Position numbers and translations under genes: made by a program. 9,346 nucleotides of DNA, taken from assembly GCA_903864485.1 (NCBI GenBank), contig CAIPGD010000068.1, positions 1 to 9,346 of the forward strand, in the 5' to 3' direction. This DNA is from an uncultured bacterium. Lineage in GTDB: Bacteria; Pseudomonadota; Gammaproteobacteria; Burkholderiales; Burkholderiaceae_E. Of the stretch, positions 1-7,066 are shown in pieces (the first letter of the stretch is position 1; every line of letters starts with the position of its first letter). A model generated the notes under the pieces. It was not told the origin of the DNA. It did not search any database and saw nothing but the letters and a program-made list of their open reading frames with translations.

Positions 1-264
1 ATAGTCGATCGCACCGTCGATCGCAAGGGCACGCGGGACGTCGCAACGGCCAATCTTCAGTATCTCTATTCTCCTGAAGGGCAGGAGATTGCAGCCCGAC
101 ACCACTATCGACCGGTCGACCCCAAGGTCGCGGCAAAGGTCGAAAAACAATTCTCCAAACTGAATTTGTTTACGATTGACGAAGTGTTTGGCGGATGGGG
201 CCCGGCTCAAAAGATGCATTTTGCAGACGGCGGTACCTTTGATCAGATTTTTACGAGGAAATAA
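1..264 (+). CDS. sbp: Sulfate ABC transporter substrate-binding protein, C-terminal 87 residues (5' end outside window)
   Basis: Periplasmic sulfate/thiosulfate-binding protein of an ABC importer (Sbp/CysP family). It captures the anion and delivers it to the CysTWA-type permease. Only the C-terminal lobe is present, read in frame 1 to TAA at 262-264. Family landmarks are clear: GTRDVATANLQYLYSPEGQE (residues 10-29 of the fragment), then LFTIDEVFGGW and a C-terminus reading HFADGGTFDQIF. These closely match the known end of E. coli Sbp as I recall it. The signal peptide and N-terminal lobe lie upstream and cannot be judged. The next gene on the same strand is crcB, 11 bases on, not a cysT/cysW permease gene, so this binding protein is either an orphan or its permease genes lie elsewhere. 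Sbp and CysP cannot be separated on this fragment, so the symbol is tentative. Confidence 0.9.
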   Translation: MVDRTVDRKGTRDVATANLQYLYSPEGQEIAARHHYRPVDPKVAAKVEKQFSKLNLFTIDEVFGGWGPAQKMHFADGGTFDQIFTRK

Positions 265-275
265 ATGAGGTCGAT

Positions 276-659
276 ATGCCTGCCTGGCTCGCGGTAGCCC
301 TCGGTGGAGCGATCGGTTCGGTCGCCCGATTCAAGCTCTCAACCTGGGTGCTTGAACAGGCGGCGGGTTGGCGTTTCCCGCTCGGCACCTTCACGGTCAA
401 CATCCTGGGGTGTTTGATCATCGGCGTGCTGGCCGGCCTCGCCGTGAAAGAAGACTTTTTTAGTGCGGAGACTCGTTTGTTCTTCTTTACCGGGATCACC
501 GGGGGATTTACGACGTTTTCGGCGCTGGGGCTCGAGACGTTCTACCTGCTTCGACGCGGTGAGATTTTGATCGCGGGCGGGTACGTTCTGTCGAGTCTTG
601 TCTGCGGTTTATTGGTGCTGTGGGTTGGTTATGCGCTGATGGCATCCCAGGTGCGCTGA
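276..659 (+). CDS. crcB: Fluoride-specific ion channel CrcB/Fluc
   Basis: Small inner-membrane channel that exports fluoride as a dual-topology dimer. The 127-residue length is normal for the family. Conserved elements in order: GGAIGSVARF (10-19, with the conserved Arg18), GTFTVNILG (37-45, with the pore Asn42), and GITGGFTTFS (73-82), which carries the central sodium-site glycines and the Phe/Thr residues of the fluoride path. Four hydrophobic segments fit residues about 3-26, 36-56, 66-91 and 97-121. ATG at 276 is chosen because GAGG at 267-270 sits 5 bases upstream; the earlier ATG at 265 is out of frame. It lies 11 bases after the sulfate-binding gene, so it is probably co-transcribed. 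That gap leaves no room for a fluoride riboswitch. The 3' end overlaps the converging HupE-like gene by 31 bases. Confidence 0.95.
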   Translation: MPAWLAVALGGAIGSVARFKLSTWVLEQAAGWRFPLGTFTVNILGCLIIGVLAGLAVKEDFFSAETRLFFFTGITGGFTTFSALGLETFYLLRRGEILIAGGYVLSSLVCGLLVLWVGYALMASQVR

Positions 660-1771
660 GCAAACCAGAAAATCCCCGCCAGAATGGCAGCCGTCGAGAC
701 GGTGCGCTCGGTCAATTTCAGCGCATCCGACCCAGCGGCGCGGCTGATGATCATGGCGACCAACCATGCCCCGGCAGCAAACGCGAGCTGCCCGAGTTCA
801 ATGCCCAGATTGAAACCCACCAGGCTGACGACTCGATTTTGGGACGTCAAACCGAGTGTGGTCAGCGCCCCAGCCAACCCCAAACCATGAATCAGCGAGC
901 AGGCGAATACCAATCCAATTCGGACTTCGATGGGTGTTCGCCGCACCCGTCGTTTGTCCCAAAGGTCGAGCAGACCCATGGTCACGATTGTGGCCGCGAT
1001 GGCGGGTTCGACCAGATTGGGCGACAGGCTCAGACCGCCGAGAATGCTGGCGCTCAGCGTGAGTGCGTGACCCAGCGTAAAGCCGGTTAAAACGGTCACG
1101 AGTTGTCTCGGCGTCCATCCCGCCGCCAGGACGACCAGCAAAAAGAGTAAATGGTCGAGTCCGCTCAGCACATGCGTGGCGCCCGATCGGATGACATCCA
1201 GAAAGATCACCCAGGCTGGTGGGAAAACGCGTCCGCCCGGATTGTCGGGGCTCAGCAACAGGAGTTGCGACTGGCCCCCGCGTTTGAGGGTGATGGTCAG
1301 CGTCCTTTCGGATTCGGCGCGGCCAAACAATGAACTTTCGAACCGGGCGTTCGCAAAGGACTCCGCCGGGCCGCCGAGGGCGAACCGACCCATCGCGACG
1401 ATGTGTGTAGCCGGCGACGAAGGGGCATTGTCGGGAGGCGACAGGTTGAGCAGCAGCCCGTCGAGGGCCTTTTCGCCCGAGCGGTCGGTCAGGTGAATGC
1501 CAGCTTTGATCTGCCTCTGAAGCTCTGGCGTGTGTCGTGCCATTTCAGCAAATGACATCCTGCCGTCACCGTCATCGTCTGCGCCCTCCAACGCCGTGAC
1601 CGGTAGCGAGACGACCATAAATGCGCCGTCTTCGACAAAATTGATCGTGCCCTTTTGATCAACAATCAAGTGCCCGTGCGCTGCGGGGAGCGCAATGAAC
1701 AGGCTCAGAAACATGCCCAGAACCAGGGCGAGCGCAGACGGTCGAGCAAGCGCCCGCCTCAATAACTGCAT
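629..1771 (-). CDS. HupE/UreJ-family membrane protein with periplasmic EF-hand loop
   Basis: Predicted inner-membrane protein of 380 residues in the HupE/UreJ_2 superfamily, some members of which are linked to nickel/cobalt handling; the substrate here is unknown. An N-terminal signal or anchor (hydrophobic about 13-30, ending ALPAAHG) leads to a soluble region of about 150 residues. This contains a canonical EF-hand calcium loop, DDDGDGRMSFAE at 65-76, with acidic ligands D65, D67, D69 and E76, Gly70 and hydrophobic Met72. The membrane part begins near 186 and has about six segments. Family motifs are THVLSGLDHLLFL (199-211; His200, Asp206, His207), FTLGHALTLS (231-240), HGLGLAGAL (295-303) and FNLGIELGQL (320-329). 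A longer reading would start at 1849 inside the upstream lipoprotein gene. ATG 1771 is preferred because a proper signal sequence starts there, 4 bases after that gene's stop. The two genes are probably one operon. Confidence 0.85.
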   Translation of the reverse strand: MQLLRRALARPSALALVLGMFLSLFIALPAAHGHLIVDQKGTINFVEDGAFMVVSLPVTALEGADDDGDGRMSFAEMARHTPELQRQIKAGIHLTDRSGEKALDGLLLNLSPPDNAPSSPATHIVAMGRFALGGPAESFANARFESSLFGRAESERTLTITLKRGGQSQLLLLSPDNPGGRVFPPAWVIFLDVIRSGATHVLSGLDHLLFLLVVLAAGWTPRQLVTVLTGFTLGHALTLSASILGGLSLSPNLVEPAIAATIVTMGLLDLWDKRRVRRTPIEVRIGLVFACSLIHGLGLAGALTTLGLTSQNRVVSLVGFNLGIELGQLAFAAGAWLVAMIISRAAGSDALKLTERTVSTAAILAGIFWFAQRTWDAISA

Positions 1772-1775
1772 GGCT

Positions 1776-2819
1776 TTAGCCACCGGCACCCGGTGGAGGT
1801 GGCGGCAATCCGGGGCCACCCGCCGGTGGGCCGCCTGAGCCAGTGACAACGCCCTTCACGCAGCGATGGATAAACGGATACGTATCGGTAATGGCGTAGT
1901 AGTAGATCCCCGCCGGAAATTCGGGTGTTACCCCGGTGCGACCGTTACATTCGTCGAGATCGCCTGAACCCGCGATGTACTCCCAGTCTTGCCGGAATGA
2001 GCCCATCGCGTAGAGGTTAATTGGGGGGCGTCCGGCATCCGGGTTGGCCTTTGTGCGCCAGCTGCCCGTTAGAACCTTAATCGCGGATTTTGAATTGTTT
2101 GCATCGGTAAAACCATATCGCGCATAGATTGGGAAGCCGTCCGCCGCCCAGCCGACGAGTGTCATTGCCTGGCCCTTGGCAAGCTTGGCCATCAGGTTCT
2201 CGGGCATCCCGTGGATGTGATATTCGCCGGTGGGCTGAACGTGGGAGTGATTGGAATCGACGCCAAAGTCCCATTTGTTAGCGCTGAGCGCTTCCATGCG
2301 CCAGACACCGGCACCGCCGCCGGCTTCGTTGCAAATTCCAGTATCGGTGCAGGTCCCGGCGGTACCGGGTTCCATTTTCAGGCCATTGATCGAATAGCCC
2401 GCAAACTGGGGTGAGGCGGTGGTGGTTGCGAGCGATGGCGTTAGTGTGTAGGTCGCGCTGATGGCGGGAGCGCCTGTGCTCGTGACTTGAGCAGAAATTG
2501 CCGTCGCGAATGCGCCCCCTGTAAATGGGTGATTGGGAACTCCGTTTGAAACCAGCGTACGGCTCGTGCCCGAGCAACTCCAACTGTAGGTGAACGGCAG
2601 CGTCAAGACGGTCGGCGCCGTGGCGTTAGTGCCCCGGGTGGCCATGCTCTGGGTTCCCGACTCGGAATACGGACAGAGGGCGGTGGCGGTGGTTTTTGTT
2701 TGCGCAGGGGCGCTCACCGTTAACGGCTCGGAATCGCCACCGCCGCCGCATCCTGTAAGAAGCGCTGTACACAGGACGCTTGTGACGGAGACGAGCAGGG
2801 CGTAGGGAACTGAACGCAT
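1776..2819 (-). CDS. YHYH domain-containing lipoprotein
   Basis: Secreted lipoprotein of 347 residues with a YHYH domain, a family of unknown function rich in conserved His, Tyr and Cys. Residues 1-24 form a lipoprotein signal with lipobox LTGC. Cys24 would be lipidated, and Gly at +2 predicts sorting to the outer membrane. A Thr/Ala/Ser-rich region (about 25-140) contains scattered Cys (49, 82). The core holds NHSHVQPTGEYHIHGMP (190-206), where the usual YHYH reads YHIH, then GWAADGFPIYARYG (223-236), LDECNGRTGVTPEFP (288-302) and YPFIHRC (314-320). Cys291 and Cys320 could form a disulfide. The tail, 327-347, is almost all Gly and Pro. ATG 2819 is chosen over the in-frame TTG at 2837 because GAGAAGG lies 9 bases upstream. 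It heads a two-gene unit with the HupE-like gene and is divergent from acnB. Family call is firm; role is unknown. Confidence 0.85.
   Translation of the reverse strand: MRSVPYALLVSVTSVLCTALLTGCGGGGDSEPLTVSAPAQTKTTATALCPYSESGTQSMATRGTNATAPTVLTLPFTYSWSCSGTSRTLVSNGVPNHPFTGGAFATAISAQVTSTGAPAISATYTLTPSLATTTASPQFAGYSINGLKMEPGTAGTCTDTGICNEAGGGAGVWRMEALSANKWDFGVDSNHSHVQPTGEYHIHGMPENLMAKLAKGQAMTLVGWAADGFPIYARYGFTDANNSKSAIKVLTGSWRTKANPDAGRPPINLYAMGSFRQDWEYIAGSGDLDECNGRTGVTPEFPAGIYYYAITDTYPFIHRCVKGVVTGSGGPPAGGPGLPPPPPGAGG
1780..1796 (-). promoter_or_regulatory. Hairpin at the lipoprotein/HupE-like junction, covering the HupE ribosome-binding area
   Basis: A perfect 7-bp inverted repeat (CCACCGG and CCGGTGG) with a 3-base loop lies in the last sense codons of the YHYH gene, directly before its stop. 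In the minus-strand mRNA the 3' arm contains GGUGG, the only Shine-Dalgarno-like stretch near the HupE-like ATG, ending 8 bases before it. Ribosomes finishing the lipoprotein would open the hairpin, which fits translational coupling. The sequence is seen; the coupling is inferred. Gly (GGN) and Pro (CCN) codons are complementary, so the stem may only reflect the Gly/Pro tail. Confidence 0.4.
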
Positions 2820-2828
2820 GGATTGAAA

Positions 2829-2835
2829 CCTTCTC
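2829..2835 (-). promoter_or_regulatory. Ribosome-binding site that fixes the YHYH lipoprotein start
   Basis: GAGAAGG on the minus strand lies 9 bases before ATG 2819. It decides against the in-frame TTG at 2837, because that longer start would begin inside this site. It sits in the roughly 53-base divergent region shared with acnB, which should also hold the promoters of both genes; no convincing -35/-10 pair was found there. Confidence 0.6.
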
Positions 2836-2862
2836 AAGTAGAATCAGACCCTAAAGTTACAT

Positions 2863-2866
2863 GAGG
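2863..2866 (+). promoter_or_regulatory. Ribosome-binding site that fixes the acnB start
   Basis: GAGG lies 6 bases before ATG 2873, where the protein begins MLQAYREHVAERAA, like the usual AcnB N-terminus. The in-frame ATG at 2861 would add MRST and would place this site inside the gene, so it is rejected. The context resembles the crcB start, where GAGGTCGAT precedes the ATG. Confidence 0.6.
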
Positions 2867-2872
2867 TCAACG

Positions 2873-5466
2873 ATGCTCCAAGCCTACCGTGAACACGTCG
2901 CCGAGCGCGCTGCGCTGGGCATTCCCCCGCTGCCGCTTGATGTTGCCCAGACTGCGGCCGTCATTGAACTTTTGAAGAATCCACCGGCCGGCGAGGGCGA
3001 GTTCTTGCTGGATCTGTTGACCCATCGGGTCCCTCCCGGCGTGGACGATGCGGCCAAGGTCAAAGCCTCTTTTCTGGCGGCGGTCGCCCATGGCGACTTT
3101 GTCGTGGACTTGTTGCCCCCCGCTCGGGCGACCGAACTCCTGGGGACGATGGTTGGTGGGTATAACGTCAAGCCGCTGATTGATTTGCTTGACGATGCAG
3201 CGATCGCGCCGATCGCCGCCAAGGCGCTCAAAAAGACCCTGTTGATGTTTGATTTCTTCCATGACGTGGCCGAAAAGGCGACGGCTGGAAACGCCCATGC
3301 GCGCGATGTCATTCAGAGTTGGGCAGATGCTGAATGGTTCACCAGTCGGCCCGAGGTTGCTCAGCGCATCACGGTAAGCGTTTTCAAAGTGCCGGGTGAG
3401 ACCAATACCGATGACCTTTCGCCAGCGCCTGATGCCTGGAGCCGTCCCGACATCCCGTTGCATGCGCTGGCCATGCTCAAAAATACACGCGCGGGCGCGG
3501 CGTTTATCCCCGAAGAAGACGGCAAGCGCGGGCCGATGGCGTTCATCGAGAACCTCAAGAAACAGGGCCATCTGGTGGCCTATGTCGGCGATGTGGTGGG
3601 GACGGGTTCCTCGCGCAAATCGGCGACCAATTCGGTGGTCTGGGCGACGGGCGAGGACATTCCGTTCGTTCCCAATAAGCGCTTCGGTGGGGTAACGCTT
3701 GGTGGCAAGATCGCGCCGATTTTCTTCAACACCCAGGAAGACTCCGGTTCGCTCCCGATTGAGGTCGATGTCAGTGCGCTTGAGATGGGCGACGTCGTTG
3801 ATGTCATGCCCTACGCCGGTCGCATCGAGCGCAATGGCGAGTTGGTCAAGACCTTCGCGTTGCGCAGCGAAGTGATCCTCGATGAGGTGCGTGCCGGCGG
3901 CCGCATCAACCTGATTATTGGCCGTTCGTTGACGGCGCGCGCGCGCGATTACCTCGGCCTGCCAGCCGCCACGGTTTTCCGGTTGCCGCACCCACCAGCA
4001 TCGAGCGCGGCGGGTTTTACGGTTGCACAAAAGATGGTTGGTCGGGCCTGTGGCCTGCCCGAAGGCAAAGGGGTTCGTCCTGGTACCTATTGCGAACCGA
4101 AAATGACAACCGTGGGTTCGCAGGACACGACAGGCCCAATGACCCGCGACGAACTCAAGGATCTCGCGTGCCTGGGGTTCTCGTCAGACCTCGTGATGCA
4201 GTCGTTCTGCCATACCGCGGCGTACCCGAAGCCGGTCGATGTCAAAACCCATCGCGATCTGCCGGCCTTCATGAGCAACCGCGGTGGGGTGTCGCTGCGC
4301 CCGGGCGACGGCATCATCCACTCGTGGCTTAACCGGATGCTGTTGCCCGATACCGTGGGTACCGGCGGGGACTCCCATACCCGTTTTCCGATCGGGATTT
4401 CTTTCCCGGCCGGATCGGGGCTGGTCGCATTCGCGGCCGCCACCGGAGTCATGCCACTGGACATGCCCGAGTCAGTCCTGTGCGCTTTACTGGCACCATG
4501 CAACCCGGCATCACGCTGCGCGATCTCGTGCATGCCATTCCACTTTATGCGATCAAGCGGGGCCTGCTGACCGTTGCCAAACAAGGCAAAATCAACGTGT
4601 TCTCGGGGCGCATTCTCGAAATCGAGGGATTGCCCGACCTGAAAGTCGAACAGGCGTTTGAGCTCTCTGATGCGTCGGCTGAGCGATCGGCGGCTGGGTG
4701 TACGGTCAAGCTCAATCCTGAGCCGATCATCGAATACATCCATTCCAATATTGTTCTTCTCAAGAACATGATTGCGAACGGATATGCCGACCGGCGCACC
4801 CTCGAGCGCCGAATCAGGGCGATGGAAGCCTGGCTTGCCAATCCGACCCTTCTCGAAGCCGACCAGGATGCCGAGTACGCTGAGGTGATCGAAATCAACC
4901 TCAACGAAATTCACGAACCCATCGTCTGCTGCCCCAACGATCCCGATGATGCGAAGTCGCTCTCGGACGTGGTCGGTACCAAGATTGATGAGGTCTTTAT
5001 CGGATCCTGCATGACCAACATTGGTCATTTCAGGGCCGCTAGCAAACTGTTGGCCGGCACCAAAGACATTCCGGTCCGGCTCTGGGTCGCGCCGCCGACC
5101 AAGATGGACGCTAGTGAGCTGACCAAAGAAGGGCATTACGGGGTCTTTGGCGCTGCGGGTGCTCGCACCGAAATGCCAGGATGCTCGCTGTGTATGGGCA
5201 ATCAGGCGCAGGTCCGCGAGGGCGCTTCGGTGATGTCAACATCGACCAGAAACTTCCCGAACCGGCTCGGGAAGGGCGCCAATGTGTTTCTCGGCTCGGC
5301 TGAGTTGGCAGCTATTTGCTCCAAGTTGGGTCGGATACCGACACTGGCCGAGTACCATGAGTCGATGGGTGTGATTAATTCCGATGCGAAGAATATTTAT
5401 CGTTATATGAATTTTGATCAGCTCGAGGACTATAACAAGACGGCAAGTGAAGTCGTGATGTCGTGA
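2873..5466 (+). pseudogene. acnB: Aconitate hydratase B / 2-methylisocitrate dehydratase, interrupted by a one-base frameshift
   Basis: Cytoplasmic [4Fe-4S] enzyme that interconverts citrate and isocitrate. Enterobacterial AcnB also acts on 2-methyl-cis-aconitate in the methylcitrate cycle. Joined, the two frames give 864 residues, against 865 in E. coli AcnB. The N-terminal HEAT-like domain spans about 1-160. The swivel domain follows with GTGSSRK (243-249). The catalytic domains follow, with GGDSHTRFP (498-506) and the three cluster cysteines at about 713 (GSCMTNIGHF), 771 and 774 (PGCSLCMG), matching E. coli 710, 769 and 772. At 4478-4482 the frame changes: codons read ESVL, where the family continues VRF..MQPGIT, and that continuation starts one base early at GTG 4480. 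This fits the loss of one G from CTGGTG. As written, translation would stop at 4568-4570 after about 30 foreign residues and lose all cluster ligands. Everything else is intact, so the event is recent or a sequencing error. Confidence 0.9.
4478..4482 (+). other. acnB: Frameshift point in acnB
   Basis: The sequence CTGTG stands where CTGGTG (Leu-Val) is expected from AcnB alignment. Frame 2 before this point and frame 1 after it each match AcnB without other gaps, so a single missing G accounts for it. No heptameric slippery sequence or obvious downstream pseudoknot is present, which argues against programmed -1 frameshifting. Confidence 0.85.
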
Positions 5467-5499
5467 TGACGCTATGTCGTGATGTCGTGATGTTCTGAT
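5452..5499 (+). repeat. Six-unit tandem octamer repeat over the acnB stop codon
   Basis: Six consecutive 8-base units: units 1, 2, 4 and 5 are exactly GTCGTGAT, unit 3 is GACGCTAT and unit 6 is GTTCTGAT. The array starts inside the last codons of acnB (Val-Val-Met-Ser), contains its TGA at 5464-5466, and ends 8 bases before the mmsA ribosome-binding site. Because 8 is not a multiple of 3, copy-number change alters the reading frame. Losing one perfect unit would extend AcnB to TGA in the last unit, adding about 8 residues; adding one perfect unit would leave the same stop. Confidence 0.85.
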
Positions 5500-5507
5500 T
5501 CCGGAAC

Positions 5508-5514
5508 AAAGGAG
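5508..5514 (+). promoter_or_regulatory. Strong ribosome-binding site of mmsA
   Basis: AAAGGAG lies 6 bases before ATG 5521, close to the ideal Shine-Dalgarno sequence and the strongest one noticed in this window. Confidence 0.75.
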
Positions 5515-5520
5515 ACCCTG

Positions 5521-7020
5521 ATGCAACCCTACGTAGTGACCCATTGGATCAACGGGCAGGCAACTGCCGGCCACGGAGATTCCAGCGCCGAGATTCGTAA
5601 CCCGGCGACCGGTGCCGTTCAGGGTCATTTGCGCTTGGGTAGCGTTGATGACCTCAATACGGCAGTCGCGGCCGCATCGGCAGCATTCCCGGCCTGGTCG
5701 GCTTTGCCACCGCTTGCCCGGGCTCGGGTGATGTTCCGGTTTCTTGACCTCGCGCAATCGCATCGCGATGAGATTGCTCGCCTGATCGTAGCCGAACATG
5801 GCAAGACGTTTCCCGATGCAGTCGGTGAGGTGGTTCGCGGAATCGAAATGATCGAATTCGCCACCGGAATTCCTAACTTGCTGAAAGGCGAATTTACCGA
5901 ACAGATCGCGCGCGGAATTGATGCTTGGTCGGTACGCCAACCCTTGGGCGTGGTGGCAGGTATCACGCCGTTTAATTTCCCCGCGATGGTGCCGATGTGG
6001 ATGTTTCCGCTGGCGATCGCTTGCGGCAATACCTTCGTTTTGAAGCCCAGTGAGCGCGACCCCTCACCGAGTCTCGTCATGGCCCGGTTGTTGAAGGAAG
6101 CTGGCCTGCCCGACGGCGTCTTCAACGTCGTTCACGGTGATCGGACGATCGTCGACGCGATCCTGGCCCATCCGCAGATTCAGGCGGTGAGTTTCGTGGG
6201 TTCGACCCCCGTTGCCGAACACATTTACACCACGGGTTGCGCCCACGGCAAGCGGGTACAGGCCCTGGGCGGCGCCAAGAACCACATGGTCGTGATGCCC
6301 GACGCCGATATGAGCGCCGCCTGCGATGCGTTGCTTGGAGCGGCTTATGGCTCTGCCGGCGAACGTTGCATGGCGATTTCGGTGGCCGTTGCGGTGGGTT
6401 CTGCCGGGGATGCCCTGATTGAGCGTCTGGCGCCACGCGTGCGTGCACTCAAGATTGGTGAAGGGCATCAACAAGACGCCGAAATGGGTCCGGTGATCAC
6501 GGCAGCTGCCAAAGCCCGAATCGAACACCTGATTGGCCAAGGCATTGCCGAGGGCGCGCAACCCATTGTGGACGGACGAGGCTATCGCGTGGCGGGCTTT
6601 GAAGACGGATACTTCGTCGGTGCAACCCTGCTTGACGGGGTGACCGCCGAGATGACGGTCTATCGCGAAGAGATTTTTGGGCCCGTACTTTGTGTGATGC
6701 GAGTGCCCGATATCGGGGCTGCGCTCGCCCTGGTGAATGGTCACGAGTACGGCAATGGCGTCGCGATTTTTACGCGCGACGGCGGCACTGCGCGCGAGTT
6801 TGCCCGCGCGGTGCAGATTGGCATGGTGGGTATCAATGTGCCACTCCCCGTGCCCATGGCGTTTAACAGTTTTGGTGGCTGGAAACGTAGCCTGTTTGGC
6901 GACCACCACATCTATGGCCCCGAGGGCGTGCGGTTTTATACTCGCCACAAAGCGATCATGCAGCGCTGGCCAGAGGGCGAGTCCCGCGGGGCGGAGTTTT
7001 CATTCCCCCGGCTCGGCTGA
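5521..7020 (+). CDS. mmsA: CoA-acylating methylmalonate-semialdehyde dehydrogenase
   Basis: NAD-dependent cytoplasmic aldehyde dehydrogenase that converts methylmalonate semialdehyde (or malonate semialdehyde) with CoA to propionyl-CoA (or acetyl-CoA) and CO2, in valine, beta-alanine or inositol breakdown. It has 499 residues, the usual length. Landmarks: ITPFNFPAMVPMWMFP (148-163), typical of the MmsA branch; LKPSERD (174-180); NAD-fold FVGSTPVAEHIY (225-236); ALGGAKNH (248-255), where ordinary aldehyde dehydrogenases have LELGG, so the general-base Glu is missing, as expected for CoA-acylating members; catalytic Cys283 in GSAGERCMAIS; and EEIFGPVL further on. It follows acnB by 54 bases on the same strand and may share its transcript. 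Its product, propionyl-CoA, could feed the methylcitrate cycle in which AcnB can act (inference). No mmsB or other valine-pathway gene is adjacent. Exact substrate preference is not visible. Confidence 0.93.
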   Translation: MQPYVVTHWINGQATAGHGDSSAEIRNPATGAVQGHLRLGSVDDLNTAVAAASAAFPAWSALPPLARARVMFRFLDLAQSHRDEIARLIVAEHGKTFPDAVGEVVRGIEMIEFATGIPNLLKGEFTEQIARGIDAWSVRQPLGVVAGITPFNFPAMVPMWMFPLAIACGNTFVLKPSERDPSPSLVMARLLKEAGLPDGVFNVVHGDRTIVDAILAHPQIQAVSFVGSTPVAEHIYTTGCAHGKRVQALGGAKNHMVVMPDADMSAACDALLGAAYGSAGERCMAISVAVAVGSAGDALIERLAPRVRALKIGEGHQQDAEMGPVITAAAKARIEHLIGQGIAEGAQPIVDGRGYRVAGFEDGYFVGATLLDGVTAEMTVYREEIFGPVLCVMRVPDIGAALALVNGHEYGNGVAIFTRDGGTAREFARAVQIGMVGINVPLPVPMAFNSFGGWKRSLFGDHHIYGPEGVRFYTRHKAIMQRWPEGESRGAEFSFPRLG

Positions 7021-7066
7021 GCCTCTACCGGTCTGGAATTCCGCGTCTCGTTGGTGAAGTTGAGCC

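Noticed and set aside
265..275. Fluoride riboswitch before crcB
   Set aside because: Only 11 bases separate crcB from the preceding stop codon, too short for the aptamer.
1815..1831. Extra small hairpins in the Gly/Pro tail as separate regulatory sites
   Set aside because: They follow automatically from alternating Gly and Pro codons, so they are mentioned only with the junction hairpin.
2820..2872. Promoter for acnB using TTGAAA (2823-2828) and TAGAAT (2839-2844)
   Set aside because: The two boxes are only 10 bases apart, and no properly spaced partner for either was found. The region must hold promoters, but I cannot place them.
2867..4030. Long open frame (387 codons) on the minus strand
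   Set aside because: It is antisense to acnB, which has clear protein homology in the + frame. The predicted product is rich in Arg, His and Gly in no recognisable pattern, as expected for a shadow frame in GC-rich DNA.
4470..4490. Programmed -1 frameshift in acnB
   Set aside because: No slippery heptamer or stimulating structure is visible, and AcnB is not known to use recoding. A lost base is simpler.
4087..5136. Long open frame (349 codons) on the minus strand spanning the acnB frameshift
   Set aside because: Antisense to the conserved AcnB catalytic domains; its product resembles no known family and it has no supporting start signal. It does not explain the frameshift.
6064..6948. Open frame of 294 codons antisense to mmsA
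   Set aside because: Shadow of the conserved dehydrogenase; no recognisable motifs.
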